64,000 nucleotides of DNA from Ustulina deusta (taxonomy: Eukaryota > Ascomycota > Sordariomycetes > Xylariales > Xylariaceae). This document shows positions 11,720 to 23,476 of this stretch, one piece after another (the stretch's first letter is position 1; each line of letters opens with the position of its first letter). Below the pieces are notes generated by a model. The model had not been told where the DNA came from. It worked only from the letters and a program-made list of their open reading frames with translations, and did no database searches. The DNA lies in contig JAJNNX010000066.1 of the NCBI GenBank assembly GCA_023159155.1, forward strand, positions 62,001 to 126,000. Reading direction: 5' to 3'. The position numbers and the translations under genes were made by a program.

Positions 11720-13705
11720 ATGTCAAATTCATGGCAGCAACATGTCCCACCCGGTGAGCAATGCCAATCTGTAGAGACACATTGTAACGAACCGCCCCCC
11801 CTGCGGACTTATTATCATCAACTTCAATCCCTCCTCGGGAGGGGGGACCATGAAAAAGAGACCACTCCTCCTTCAGAAGCACAAACGACCGCCGGGCCCA
11901 GCTATCCCACGGCCCGCAATCTCACCGATTTTAGCAATGCTGATGATGTAGGTGGTTTTGCGCAACACATTGAGGTAGGCAAAAGCAGTATAGCCACCGT
12001 GGATGGAGCCGCGGACAAGGTAAGCAAGCGTTGGGGAAGACCTGCTACCGCCATCTTCATCCACGCTGGAGCCGGCTTCCACAGCGCCGCAAACGAGGAA
12101 CATCATCTCAGAGCCTGTAGCGAGTAAGCTTAGCCCAACTTCTCCTTCCAAGGTTGTGACTACACTGACGTGAGATCCGGCAGAGCTGCTCGTGTAGGTA
12201 TGAAAGCACTCAAGGCCGGGCGTCCAGCTACCGAGGCTGCCGAAGCTGCCCTCATAGTTCTCGAAAACAAAGAGATAACAAATGCTGGCTACGGCAGCAA
12301 CCTAGCCATTGATGGCACCGTCGAGTGCGATGCTACCATGGTAGACCACTTTGGCCGTAGCGGAGCTTGCGGTGCTGTGCCGAGTAAGCCTTTCTCCGCT
12401 ATTCACTTCTAGAGAGCCACTATTGAATTGGAACCAACTAACAGCAACTTTACAGACGTCAAGAACCCAATCACTTTGGCACGGATGATCCTTGAAAGTA
12501 GCAATAAGCCACTATCGCTTCGCCGTGTCCCTCCTAACCTCCTCGTCTGCGAAGGAGCGAGAGATTTCGCCAAGGACTCGGGTATAGAGCTCGTAGCCAA
12601 CGACGATCTCATATCCAAGAATGCCCGCGATCGTTTCATTCGATGGCGAGAGGACTTGCGGCGGGCGGAAAGCCGCGACATTCAGATGGTATCATCAAGC
12701 CGTGTCGAGACGCCTCCGCAATACGACCACGACCACCACAAAGAACACACAAAGGCCATCATGACGGGGACGTGGAACGAGGGGCAGCCGGATTCGCCGC
12801 CTCCCACTTCCTCATGGCTAGGTCCACAGAACCTCCTATCACCCATGTCTACCCCGTCAACGGGGACACCTCAGACTTCTCCCAGACACACAGCGGAACG
12901 CAGCCCGCTCAGCTTCTTAGGGGCCTCCATGCCACACAAGCGACACCGCTTTCTGCCGCCTCACAGCGATGAATACACAGACGACTGTACGAGCCCTAGC
13001 CGATCGTACATGGCCCCGCACGACGGCGCTAGTGATGAGAGGGATAGCGGAATTTGCACAACGCCAAGACCCTACGACCCGCAAACGCCCCTTTCTCATC
13101 GAGCGACAACCTCGGAGCACAACAGAAATGCAGAGGATGAGGACCGGATCACGGACACGGTAGGTGCCATAGCCATCGACCAATTGGGTCGCATAGCAGC
13201 CGGCTCATCATCGGGCGGTATCGGCATGAAGCACCGGGGACGAATCGGACCCGCGGCGTTAGTAGGCGTAGGCACAGCCGTAGTTCCCGCAGACAGCCAC
13301 GATGCTGATGCAGTGACGGTCGCGGCAGTAACCAGCGGGACAGGCGAGCACATGGCTACAACCATGGCCTCGCAGCGGTGCGCCGAGCGCATCTACCAGG
13401 GTACTGTGCGTGGTGCAGACGGTCGGGACGTATCCGAGGACGACGAGAACGCGATCCTCGAGAGCTTCATCGTCAACGACTTCCTCGGGCACCCAGGCGT
13501 GCGGGAGTCGACGTCCACAGGCGCCATCGGGGTGATGGCCGTAAAGAAGGCGCCCGGGGGGTACTACCTATATTTCGCACACAACACCGAGTCGTTCGCG
13601 CTGGCGTCGATGGGGTCGAACGATCAGAGCCCCTCGTGTGTCATGTCGCGGATCAATGAAGGGGGTAGCAGCATCGCACAGGGCGCCCGCAAGATTCGCA
13701 TCTGA
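11720..13705 (+). CDS. Taspase-1-like threonine aspartase (asparaginase-2 family)
   Basis: Asparaginase-2/Ntn hydrolases autocleave before a threonine that becomes the nucleophile; taspase-1 is the protease branch of that family. Exons 11720-12123, 12184-12383 and 12456-13705 (introns of 60 and 72 bp with clear branch sites) give 617 aa. Conserved alpha-subunit pieces are AIFIHAGAG, AARVGMKALKAG, NAGYGSNLAIDGTVECDA, the GACGAV segment and ENTAEI-free NPITLARMIL; the beta part starts at Thr436 in TDTVGAIAID, followed by AAGSSSGGIGMKHRGRIG. A long Ser/Pro-rich insert of about 200 residues precedes the cleavage site, and about 110 poorly conserved residues precede the domain. The ATG at 11720 is the first in frame after a TTG-opened stretch; a further upstream exon cannot be excluded. 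The natural substrate in fungi is unknown. Confidence 0.88.
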
Positions 13706-14684
13706 CACGATGGATAAGATAGGGACTGGACCTTGGACCTAACCCCAAGTTTAGCCACCAGCTCATCTGCTATTTCATCCCGGCGGGACGGGCGGTCCAA
13801 GTTTTCACTCACCCATCGCAGACAGGAAAAGAACCCCCCCCCCCCCGCTCCCCCCCCAAAAAAAACCAAAAAAAAAAGATTTTTTTCTATGATTAGGTCA
13901 CAAGTTCCTCAGGAGCATAGACAGCGTTCGATACCCTACCCTAGACTGGTTCTCTTCACCCTTCCTCCGCCTCCATTTCTCTTTTTTCTCCAAATTGATT
14001 TTCTAATCAATTCCAAGCCAGCAAAGAAAAGCAAGAAAAAAATCCTTTTCAATGGCAACATAAGCGGAGGTTTTTTTTTTTTTTTTTTCCTCGCACCGAG
14101 ACTCGTTGCATTGCTTACCCTCGATGGAAGATGTACAGTACAGCATACGCATATTCTCTCCCTGTTTCTCAGTCAATACTGATCGATGGCTTCGCTGGTT
14201 TCTGTTTGAAGGCTATGTACATCAGACGGCACAGCATTATGAGCTAGAAAGGTAGAGAAGAGCAAGGGTTAGCAGCTGGACAAATAGACAGACAGGTAGA
14301 TCATAGATAGGCGCTCACGCGAAGACCTCATTCCCTATACCTCGGTACCTATATCATGCGTGTCTAGAATCAATGCTTACATGTAGTCGCACAGGCCTGC
14401 CTACTATTGTATGATATGTATTCGCTCTATAAAATTTTTGTTTAATTTTAGCATGGATGGATGAACAGATCGAAATACTATTTTTTCATATTCGGGATGT
14501 ACCGAAATAGCAGAGATAGACATTCTCAACTCTACGATTATCAGCACGTTAAATTTTTTTTTTTTTTTTTTTTAATGCCAGGGACAACAAACCAACCGGT
14601 CCAGTCCAGGTCCCTGGTATGTCAAAACCATCAGCCTCATTGCCATGCTATGCCATGCCATGCCGTGCGATCCGTCGCAGCCGA
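13706..14684. other. Convergent 3' region with long homopolymer tracts
   Basis: Intergenic between the taspase-like gene and tfb4, which face each other. It contains C and A runs at 13834-13880, 18 T at 14071-14088 and 20 T at 14554-14573. A tandem TGCCA/TGCTA pentamer array lies at about 14640-14668, just past the tfb4 stop codon. No gene is supported. Confidence 0.7.
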
Positions 14685-15839
14685 CTACGCCGGTCCCGGG
14701 GTCCCCGCAGCGCTCCCCGTCTCTTCCCGCCCGGCACCGTTGACGCGTTTCCTCTTCTTCTTCTTGCGCGGGACAACGGCGGGTTTGGCGCCGTAGTTGC
14801 CGAGCGCGAGCTTGGTGCCGCAGGTGAGGCACTCGGCATTATCGGGGACGTCGCAGAAGATGCTGAGACAGATGCTGCAGACGAAACCCGTGTCGACGAC
14901 TTTGCGGTGGCAGAAGCAAGCGGCGCGAAAGTCGACGGAATCTTGCGTGGGGGTGATGAGGGAGGCGCGGGCGTCGACGTCGGCGAGGAAGCCAAACATC
15001 AGATACGTGAGAAGACCGCGCGGGTTGGCGGCGGCAGAGAGGAAGATGCCATTCGTTATGAAGGCCGCTTGTTGGAGAAATGTGGGGGCCGAGTACAGGG
15101 AGAGGGTGTCGATTGGGATCTGCGCGTGTGAGGCGGCGAACACGGCGTTCATGGTCGGGATGTATTGCGCGGGCTCAGACTGCGAGACGGACAGCACGAG
15201 GATGCGGGCATGGATGTTTGAGGCAGCGGTTTTGGTGGACGGGACGGTGGTCGGGTTGGAGGGATCAGCAGATGTCTTGGGCGGCTCGAAGGCGAGCGCT
15301 GTCTTGTGGATGTAGGAGAGGGCCATGCTGAGGGCGCCGGAGACCAGGGTGGTTGGGTTGAGGTCGGACGGGGATGTGCTGTCAACGAGAGAGCGCAGAG
15401 AGGCGAGGATGGACGACTCGACCTTGGCAAATTGGGGGTATTTGTTGGCCGAGGTTCCGAGCTGAGGCTGCCGTGCGCGATGGCGAGAGCCGTGGCCGTG
15501 GCCGTGGCCGTCGACGCCTGTCATCTCGACATCGGGGCCACTGGCGCTGCCATTGCGACGTCTGCCGGAGAGGGCGTGGTCGGGGTTGGCGGAGACGGGA
15601 TAGAGCCAGACTGCGCGGTTGGTGTGTGCGGCGAGGACGGCGACCTGGTTCTCGTTGCCGTAGGCGAGGTGGGCGTTGATGAAGACGAGGATGTTCGCGA
15701 TGGCCTTGGAAATGGGGAGAAGGTCGTGGATGGCGGCCCAGGCACGGGGATTGGTGTCGATGACGACGGTCAGGAGCGACGGCGTCTGGCTCGTGAAGGC
15801 GCTCTCGTCGTAGTGTTCCGAGGCATCGATGCGATTCAT
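14685..15839 (-). CDS. tfb4: TFIIH core subunit Tfb4 (p34)
   Basis: Tfb4 is the p34 subunit of the TFIIH core, pairs with Ssl1/p44, and acts in transcription initiation and nucleotide excision repair in the nucleus. The single 384-codon frame starts MNRIDASEHYDESAF and shows the vWA-like domain beginning LLTVVIDTNPRAWA (near residue 22), HLAYGNENQVAVLAAHT, LVSGALSMALSYIHK, and ARILVLSVSQSEPAQYIPTMN. The C-terminal C4 zinc finger is visible as CFCHRKVVDTGFVCSICLSIFC followed by CLTCG (about residues 305-340). A lysine/arginine run (RKKKKRKRV) near the end may serve nuclear import. A Gly/His repeat (GHGHGHG) and GRRRNG insert lie in a loop. No intron is needed. Divergent from cro1 across a 2.4 kb spacer. 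Confidence 0.95.
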   Translation of the reverse strand: MNRIDASEHYDESAFTSQTPSLLTVVIDTNPRAWAAIHDLLPISKAIANILVFINAHLAYGNENQVAVLAAHTNRAVWLYPVSANPDHALSGRRRNGSASGPDVEMTGVDGHGHGHGSRHRARQPQLGTSANKYPQFAKVESSILASLRSLVDSTSPSDLNPTTLVSGALSMALSYIHKTALAFEPPKTSADPSNPTTVPSTKTAASNIHARILVLSVSQSEPAQYIPTMNAVFAASHAQIPIDTLSLYSAPTFLQQAAFITNGIFLSAAANPRGLLTYLMFGFLADVDARASLITPTQDSVDFRAACFCHRKVVDTGFVCSICLSIFCDVPDNAECLTCGTKLALGNYGAKPAVVPRKKKKRKRVNGAGREETGSAAGTPGPA

Positions 15840-18232
15840 CTTCGTCAGGCGATTGGACAGGCTCGGGTCATAGTCGGGTGCCTCCTATCGCCCAGTCTCA
15901 CGACACCCGCGCGACCTCCCAGGGCAGGACGGCTCACTTCCTCTCCAAGACAGGCCGGAGGCAGAGCTGCATTCCTCGCCGATTGTCGCTTGCTCGCTCG
16001 CTCTACTGTGACGAGTCCAATTTGGGTTGCCTGGGTGGGAAGGGCAGCATATGGATGCAGGTATGTCGTGTAAAACGTGTCGGCCTGGGCTTAGTGTTGT
16101 ATGTTGCATGTATGTTATCAAACTTGAAGTGAGGTAAGTTGTCGTCGCTGCAATGCTGCTATATCGACGAAGGAAAATGTACACTAGGTACAACCTTCTA
16201 AGCACCCGGGATGAAGATAGAGGCACTATCTGATTGGCCGAATGCCGACACAGCAGGCACACAGATTGACATTAGCATCTACGTACTATCCAGGTACCTG
16301 TCTTCCGCCACGCTAGGACATCAACATACTAGTTTGGGTACTTTAGGTAAGTATGGCACATGTCTAGCAAGGATTCGCAGGTGCCTACCTGGGATAAATT
16401 CAATACCTGCCAGCTTCTACCTACTACGTCATACGCAAGATAGCATACCTAGGTAGGTGCCGGTACAAGTAGTCATGTCTTGAGGCCGACTCTGAACAGA
16501 ATAGGTACTTAGTTTAATTCAACCAGTAAATGCCTGCTTCACAAGCAAGCAAAATACGGTAATAATTTCAGATGTTATTGTTCCACGTAATTTTTGTTTT
16601 CCATCATTTTTTTTTTCATCCATCAATATCATAGATATATATACCTCGAGAGCTTTATAATCCTAAGGTCCAGATCACACTGGGAGGTACTATGTGGTAT
16701 ATATGTATACGTACCGTAGGAACTTAGCATAGCGGGGCTCCTTTTGATTTACCGGTACCTCAGCTCTAAGCTACGCCTATGGCGGGGTGCTTCCTCTTGC
16801 TTGATGTTCTCCGTCATTACTCATGTACCTAAGGTATGCCGTAGCTGAGGTCAGACAGTCCCACCGCTGATCTATCCCCACACCTGGCCCTCATCCATCA
16901 TTCCATCACCACCGTCCGCCAAAGCCCTATTCCGAAAGCTATCCATGGTACAAGCATTTAGATGTACTTCCAAGTTGGCTACCTATTCCACGAGCATTAA
17001 CTGGGTGTCACGCCTTGGCCAACAAAAGAAAGAAAGCAAGAGAGAAAGAAGAAGAAAGGAGAATTAGGTTAGGTACGTAACCTCGCTACATACTTCCATC
17101 CCTCCATACCTCCATGCTTGCTTTACGCCTGTTCGGTGCCCACAGTACCTTAGATATCGTCTACCGTCTAACGGCCTTTGCTGTTCAAGTCCTTCCCTCA
17201 CCTCACTCAAAGTTTCGTCTCAACATCTCGAACCCTCATCTCACGCATAAGCTGTCGTCACCTGACCCTCTATTCTGCTTCCCCCCTCTGCGTCCTCTGG
17301 TTGTCCGGTCTAAGTTCCATCGGCAAGCACTTCCAAGTCCCCACGACTTTCTTTCTCCTCCCTTATTCTTTGTCCCATTTCTTGGAGCTGGAGCTTGTTG
17401 TGACCTTACCTGCCCTCCCTTTATTTACCCTCAGTACCTACATCTAACGTACCGATCTGATACTCGCCTTTCATCACCAAGGAGCCAACTCGTTTCCTCT
17501 TCCTGCCTTGTCCCTCTGTTCAATCCGATGAGTGTTTCCCCGCATACTACATCCATAAGTATACCACATATATATGTCCATATATATCTGTATACCGTAG
17601 ACACATTGTAGATATTGGGTGCCATCGTCATCTCCAGATCTCTTCGCTTCTCTTTATTTCACTCTTGTTTTTCCTGTTCCTTCGTTCCTCATTCATCACT
17701 ATCCTCTGGTTTCCTTTAGTAACGAAGTTACGACTAGGCTACCACCAAGCCAACGAAACTCAGGAAGTTCTACAAAAAAAAAAAAAAAAAAGCTAGCATA
17801 GCTCATTCCTCCTCATCAGTTCACCGTCATCTCTCTCCTTGCTTTCCTTCTCTCTGTGCCTCCTTTCTCTCTCCTTCTCCTTCCCCCACTCACCATCTCT
17901 CTAAATACCGAATTCCAAACACAGAGACATACACCAGCGCACCAACACTTCTACTTCTCTCACAACTACATCTCACCACAAGGGTACCTTGCTCAGGCAA
18001 TTACAACAAGGAATAACAAAGACAATTAAAACACGTCACTCATTCAAACCCGACTTGACAGGGGCCACAGCCTACGTAACCGACTAGGACTTGTTCTTGT
18101 GCTGTTCACACAAGTTACTCGGACCCAGATACATCCAGGCTTGACACAAACTCCCTTCCCTCGTACTTCTATTTGCCTCCACCCATCTATCTATCCATAA
18201 CTGCTCACTCTCTCCATATTATCTCGAGCACC
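15840..18232. other. Divergent intergenic region, tfb4 / cro1
   Basis: A long shared upstream region with no supported gene. TAGGTACC-type motifs cluster at 16290-16510 and 16755-16840. From about 17100 to the cro1 ATG the plus strand is strongly pyrimidine-rich (C/T), typical of a fungal promoter and leader; an 18-A run is at about 17775-17792. Any transcribed leader this long would contain upstream ATGs. Confidence 0.6.
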
Positions 18233-20524
18233 ATGGATCAGACAGCCACTATTGGAGCTTCCGAACTAGCTGAGACCAGCAAGCACAACCCCGTTGAACA
18301 ATCTCAGCTTCTCCTTGCCCGGTTGATGGAGGGCGGCCAGGAGGACGACAACACCTGCCAGACTCTCGACCGACTGACCTATCTCCTTAACGATGAGGCC
18401 GACTGGAATGCCAAGCTTCCCAAGAAAAGCAGGACTAGAAACTTCTATGCAGACCTACCGTCAGATATCGAGGAGCAGAAGAGGGCTGAAGCCGGATCCG
18501 TCTGTGACGTCCTGGATGATGTCTGCGTCGACACCCTCCTTGGCTATCTAGACATGAGACAATCTGACACCGTCCGCGATCATGCCATGTTGACCGTGTC
18601 AGCGTACTTCGGGGCCGCCAAAGACAAGGGCGCGCACGATTTGAAGAAGTTCTTCTTCGATCGGGTCCAGAGGGGAACCTACGACGATTACATCGTCGCC
18701 TTTTGTGTCGCCGCCTCCGTCTTTCCCATCGCTCCAACACCCACTGTCGAGATGTTCCTTAGCGAGGGCTTCCTGCCGAGCCTCGCTCCCTTGATGCGCA
18801 GGAAATGGAAGAGCCGCAAGGTGGAGACGGCCTGCCTCGAGATGTTGAATGCCGCCTCCATGTATCCCGAGTGTCGCCAGTCCGTCCGAACCTATTGTAC
18901 CGAATGGCTAGAAGAGGTCGTCGCCCAGGACCCTGAAGCGCTGTCCAGCGCTGTTCACGCCGTCGATCCTGACGTGGATATTACCCCCGGCTCTATTGCC
19001 ATGAGGAGACACTCCCAGGCTGTCCAACATCTTGCCGCCGTCATCTTGGCGAAACTGTCGGTAGGCACCCTCAAATTCCCCGACAAGGGTCTACCTACTC
19101 GCGAGAATCTAGCGTGGAGGAGGTGAATTGGCGCCTTGATGCGCAGGGCTGATCTGGTTGGTTCTCAGGCAGTGCCGTCGATAACACAACAAACGACACA
19201 GGGCGGAGAGGGCAGAATTCAACCCGCAACCTCTAGCATCGAGGACCTGTCCAAGAAATTCACCACGTTGTTGCTCGCCGATCCTGAGAGTGACAAAGGG
19301 CATTCCGTCGAGGGTCTAGCATATGCTACTATCCAGCCCACTGTCAAGGAAGAAGTTGCCCATAACCCAGAATTATTGAAGACCTTGGTTAACATCCTTG
19401 GTGACTCTCCCGCCAAGTCGCTCCTTACTTATGGTGCTCTCAGTATATTTATGAATCTTACCCGTTATCAACCAGTACAGTCCGATGAAGAGAAGAAGAT
19501 GAATCAGCTCAAGGCCTATGCCAATGCTACCGGCAAGCTTGCCGCACCGAATCTTCTCAATGACAATGATCACGTCGCCGATCGGTGTAAGCGGGTCTTT
19601 GAGGCGGGCGTTGTCCCTGTTCTGGTGACTCACAGTCGTCACGGATCAAGCGCATCTCTTTCTCTTATCACATCCATAGTATCTTCGCTTTCTGTTACTC
19701 CCAGCCTCCGAGGTCAGCTGTCCCAGCAAGGGGCCGTCAACTTGTTGATTGCGGCATGGTCTACCCTACCAGATACCGATGTACAGGCCAAACGCACGGC
19801 TGCCCAGGCCCTTGCTCGCATATTAATCAGTACTAACCCATCTCTTGTTTTTGGAGGAACGCGTGCCCGCCCGCAGAACGCGGCCATCCGGCCTCTAGTT
19901 TCTATCCTTCCACCAGACCCAGTCGCCGAAACCCGTGATCTTTTACCGAGCTTTGAAGCGCTGATGGCTCTCACCAATCTTGCCTCAACCGACGACGATA
20001 CACGGGCGACGATTATCCGCATTGCGTTCCCTGAGATAGAGGAACAGCTTCTATCTTCACATGATTTAGTCTCCAAGGCGGCAACAGAGCTCGTCTGTAA
20101 CTTAGTACAATGTGTAGAAGGCGTGGCCCTATATGCCGCCGATACTCCCCAAGCCGCCGATCGTCTCCATATTTTGCTAGCACTCACGGATGCCGAAGAC
20201 GAGGCCACGCGGAGCGCTGCAGGGGGCGCATTAGCATCACTAACAGTGTACGACGAAGTTGTGCGAGGTATCATTAAGAGGAAGCGCGGAGTCGAGGTTG
20301 TCCTAGGGCTATGTGCTGAGGACAGTGAGGACCTGCGGCATCGTGGCGTTTTTGTTATTTATAACATGGTTTCGCACGAAGGCGAAGTAGGTAAATTAGC
20401 ACGGAAAGAAATACGGGACAAGAACGGCCTGGAGACCCTCAAGACGTGCGCTAAGAAGAGTCGGAGGGCCGAAGTTGTTGAGGTCACGGTGCATGCATTA
20501 AAAGTTTTGCTCGAGGAAGACTGA
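18233..20524 (+). CDS. cro1: UCS-family myosin chaperone, CRO1/She4/UNC-45 homologue
   Basis: UCS proteins fold and stabilise myosin motor heads; in filamentous fungi CRO1 is needed for septation and nuclear distribution. Exons 18233-19060 and 19169-20524 flank a 108 bp intron (GTAGGC donor; CTCAG acceptor) that holds an in-frame TGA, giving 727 aa. The product is almost entirely armadillo-like helical repeats. Signatures include EMLNAASMYPECRQSV, the sequence QPATSSIEDLSKKF after the junction, TYGALSIFMNLTRYQPVQSDEEKKM (central UNC-45/Cro1/She4 domain), LNDNDHVADRCKRVFEAGVVPVLV, AAQALARILISTNPSLVFGG and FEALMALTNLAS. It lacks the N-terminal TPR module of animal UNC-45, as fungal members do. 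The start ATG sits in a good context (CACCATGG); upstream in-frame codons to 18173 open with TTG only. Confidence 0.93.
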
Positions 20525-20862
20525 ATGACTGAATAGATTCATTACGAGGCAAACGGCGCGCTTTTTTGTTCATCTTGCAGGCTCACAAATGCGGCCAAAC
20601 TGTACTTGATATTGTAGAGTGATACCTCCCTGCTTCTACGTTCAATAATCTATCTCTGGCTACTAAAATTTTCCGTTGGTGCGTTTGAAACATGATCTTC
20701 ATAATCCCGCTTTTGGTGTCCCGTCTCACTCATACACGACCGAACCGTCTATCGTACACTTTGATCACCTCAGCGTCACACGCTGCGCGCATGTGAAGCA
20801 GCCAACTCAAAGCAAGCAACCTAAGGCCACCACCACCACCACCACCGTGACACAAGATACCG
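20525..20862. other. Convergent spacer, cro1 / trm2
   Basis: A short 3'-3' spacer of 338 bases. It includes a (CAC)n run at about 20828-20847. Nothing else is seen. Confidence 0.7.
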
Positions 20863-22815
20863 CTATTCCGTGGTGTTTCCGGGCGCGGCAGCGTCATCGT
20901 CATCGTCGACGCGGTTCAACACCGCCACACCCTCGACATGGCCGGTCTGCGGGAAGAAGTCGAAGCCGCGCAGACTCTCGATGGCATAGCGGACGCGGCG
21001 CCTGTTTTTGTCCGTCTCGCCGCGGACGAGCACGCCGACGTCGCGGGCCTGGGTGTGGACGTTGCAGCTGACGTAGACGACGCGCCGCGGGGCGAAGCGG
21101 AGGAGCTGGTTCAGGAAGTCGGCGTCGCACCCCTTGCGCGGCGGATCGAGGACCACGACGGTCTCGTCGGGCGGGTAGCGCACGCTCTTGAAGAGCTGGC
21201 CGGCGTCGGCGGCGATGAAGTTGGCCTGCGACGTGGGGAGATTGTTGGCTTTCGCGTTGGTGCGCGCGAAGGCTATCGATTGCTCGGCGATGTCAATGCC
21301 CGTGCTGCCCTGGAAGAGGCCGGAGAGGGTGATGGTGAACAGGCCGGAGCCGGAGTATGCGTCGATGAGGTATTTGATGGGGGGGGATGAAGACGAAGAG
21401 GAAGATGGCGGGAGGATGTGTTGGCGGATGTAGTCGGTGAAGACGGGGAGGATGGCGTTGTTGTTCTGGAAGAAGGAGCCGGCCGGGTTGTGGAAGACGT
21501 AGTCGTCGACGTACTCGGTCGACGTCCCGTTGTTGTCCGTCACGCAGCTTTTCCAGTCCACGTGGGCGGCTGTCTCGACTTTGACGACAGGGGACGACGA
21601 CGACGACGACTGGTCGGTTTCAGAAGAAGAAGAAGAAGAAGAAGAAGAAGGTCCCCCCGACGACGTGGAATCTTTGAGGACCCGCTTCGTGCTCTCGCGC
21701 AAGAGGATCGTGGCCCCCTTTTTATACCTCGCGAACTCGCGGTCCATCCTCTCGCGTTCGGACTTCATGCCCAGGCGCACGGCGTCGGTGGCGATGGGGC
21801 AATCTTCGATATCGAGCGTCGTGCGCCTCCCCTTGAGCATGAAGCCGATATCGGGGCGCGTGGTGAACGACGCCGTGTTGTTCCTTCGGGGGCCGGGCGG
21901 CCCGTCGAAGTGCGGCGTGAGCTTGGTGCGGTAGCCGTACTGCAGGGGGCTGCCGATGGTCTCGGCGATGGCGGGGATGAGGTCGGGCGGGAGCTCCGAG
22001 AAATTGGCGAAGGCCCTCTCGACAATGCGCCTCTTGTGCGCCAGCTGATCCGCGTAGTCGAGCATTTGGAACTGACACCCGGAGCACTTGGAGAAGTACC
22101 CGCAGCGCACACGGGCGTCATCGCGCATGGCAGCGGGGGAGACGACGGCGATGAAGTCCGCCATGGTGTACCCCTCCTCGCGCAGGTGGCGGTGGACTTT
22201 GGCCCGGACTGTGTCGCCGGGCACGGCGAAGGGGAGGAAGTAGATCTGCTTCGAGGGAGACTCTTCTTGCACGGCGAGGGCATCTCCCGTGGACGAGAGC
22301 TCGAGGACCTTGAGGAGGATCTCGGAGCCGGGGGCCGGGAGGGACTCATCCGTGACCGTGACAGCCTCCGACGCATCTGCCTCGGTCCCGGCGAGAGAAG
22401 CTCTGAGATCGCGGATATCGAAGGCCAGGACCTCTTCGATTGAGCCGTTCTTCATGTCGCGCTCCCTCTTGCGCATCTTCTTGTGCTGCTTCTTCTTGCC
22501 CTGCTGGGGTCTCTGCTGAGAGGCTGGCCTCTTCCCGTGAGGCTTTGGCTTTTGATTCTCCTTGGTAGGAGTGTGCGGGCGCACCGAGGCCATGGCGATG
22601 AAATCTCTAAACGACGAATTGCCCTCTTGTGAGTCTGCGACTAATTTCGTCTTGGATGGCGCAGTTTGTAGGCGAGATGCGCCGAGGTGAGCCTCTCGAA
22701 TGAGAGTCGGACGAGAGTCAACCCGAGCTTGGGAGACGATCTGATTTCTCGGCAAATGTTTCGAAGCGTTGCATGCCCTGGCCGCAGTGGTCAATGATAC
22801 ACCGAGCCTCCTCAT
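20863..22815 (-). CDS. trm2: tRNA (uracil-5-)-methyltransferase Trm2
   Basis: Trm2 makes m5U54 in the T loop of tRNAs using S-adenosylmethionine. The single frame encodes 650 aa. A TRAM-like beta domain is followed by a cysteine cluster CGYFSKCSGCQFQ (as in the iron-sulfur RlmD/Trm2 group) and the methyltransferase domain: HNPAGSFFQNNN, the SAM loop DAYSGSGLFTI, DPPRKGCD, the catalytic cysteine in VVYVSCN, and QTGHVEG at the end. Runs of serine (codons in an AGA/GAA-rich stretch on the plus strand, 21600-21660) form linkers. Two starts are plausible. From Met1 the first 40 residues are rich in Arg, Ser and Ala with almost no acidic residue, like a mitochondrial presequence. From Met75 (nt 22593, MASVRPHTPT) the protein begins with a basic, nuclear-import-like tail. 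No intron is needed. Confidence 0.93.
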   Translation of the reverse strand: MRRLGVSLTTAARACNASKHLPRNQIVSQARVDSRPTLIREAHLGASRLQTAPSKTKLVADSQEGNSSFRDFIAMASVRPHTPTKENQKPKPHGKRPASQQRPQQGKKKQHKKMRKRERDMKNGSIEEVLAFDIRDLRASLAGTEADASEAVTVTDESLPAPGSEILLKVLELSSTGDALAVQEESPSKQIYFLPFAVPGDTVRAKVHRHLREEGYTMADFIAVVSPAAMRDDARVRCGYFSKCSGCQFQMLDYADQLAHKRRIVERAFANFSELPPDLIPAIAETIGSPLQYGYRTKLTPHFDGPPGPRRNNTASFTTRPDIGFMLKGRRTTLDIEDCPIATDAVRLGMKSERERMDREFARYKKGATILLRESTKRVLKDSTSSGGPSSSSSSSSSETDQSSSSSSPVVKVETAAHVDWKSCVTDNNGTSTEYVDDYVFHNPAGSFFQNNNAILPVFTDYIRQHILPPSSSSSSSPPIKYLIDAYSGSGLFTITLSGLFQGSTGIDIAEQSIAFARTNAKANNLPTSQANFIAADAGQLFKSVRYPPDETVVVLDPPRKGCDADFLNQLLRFAPRRVVYVSCNVHTQARDVGVLVRGETDKNRRRVRYAIESLRGFDFFPQTGHVEGVAVLNRVDDDDDAAAPGNTTE

Positions 22816-23476
22816 TCCTGTATCTGTGTTGGGGAGAGTTCTTGTTTCGATAATACATACCTAAACAGTGGCACCTTGAAATGCAAAATGCGGATGAATG
22901 AAGAAGACCCAATCAGAATTTTGATGTGATACTCTCCTTCTGTTATTGGATGTTTCGAGGGCACCAAGTGGGGAGTCCTGTACCTAATAGTATACCTAGG
23001 TACCTACCCAAGTAGTAGTAGTAGTAGTAGTATTAACGTCTAATCTAGGTGGCTAGCATTGCTAGTTACATTTTAATGGTGCGATTGTGGCTGCGAGGCC
23101 CTATGCAGCCAATCGGCCGTAGGTACCTACCCAACCTGGGTATGTACTGAGTGAAGTAAGTATTTGCGGCTTACTTGCCTTATCCTTTGGGGGTTCCCTC
23201 ATTCTCTCTGTATTATTTTCTAATGTTTAAAACGAATTGAAAAGTACATTGAAAAGTACTCCCCTACAAACATCCTCCTTCTCTCCCAATGAAAAGAACC
23301 CGACCCTTTTTCTTATACCGCCTTTCCATCTATTCAACTTACACAGTTCAATTCATACCATCGTGCTAGTGTCGTCAACATATCTTGTGGCACTGTGGAC
23401 CGTCTGTACTTCTTGATCTGGACATTCTAGGTAAGTACTTCGAGTAGATTATCCCGTGCACGATTTCGAGAATTCT
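22816..23476. other. Intergenic, upstream of trm2
   Basis: No gene is supported. It carries an (AGT)n microsatellite at about 23011-23032 and TAGGTACC-type motifs at 22980-23010 and 23118-23145. Confidence 0.65.

Noticed and set aside
15306..16073. 255-codon plus-strand frame over tfb4
   Set aside because: Antisense shadow of tfb4; low-complexity Gly/Val/Asp composition.
21418..22443. 341-codon open frame antisense to trm2
   Set aside because: Overlaps the conserved methyltransferase on the other strand and reads as Gly/Arg/Val-rich shadow.
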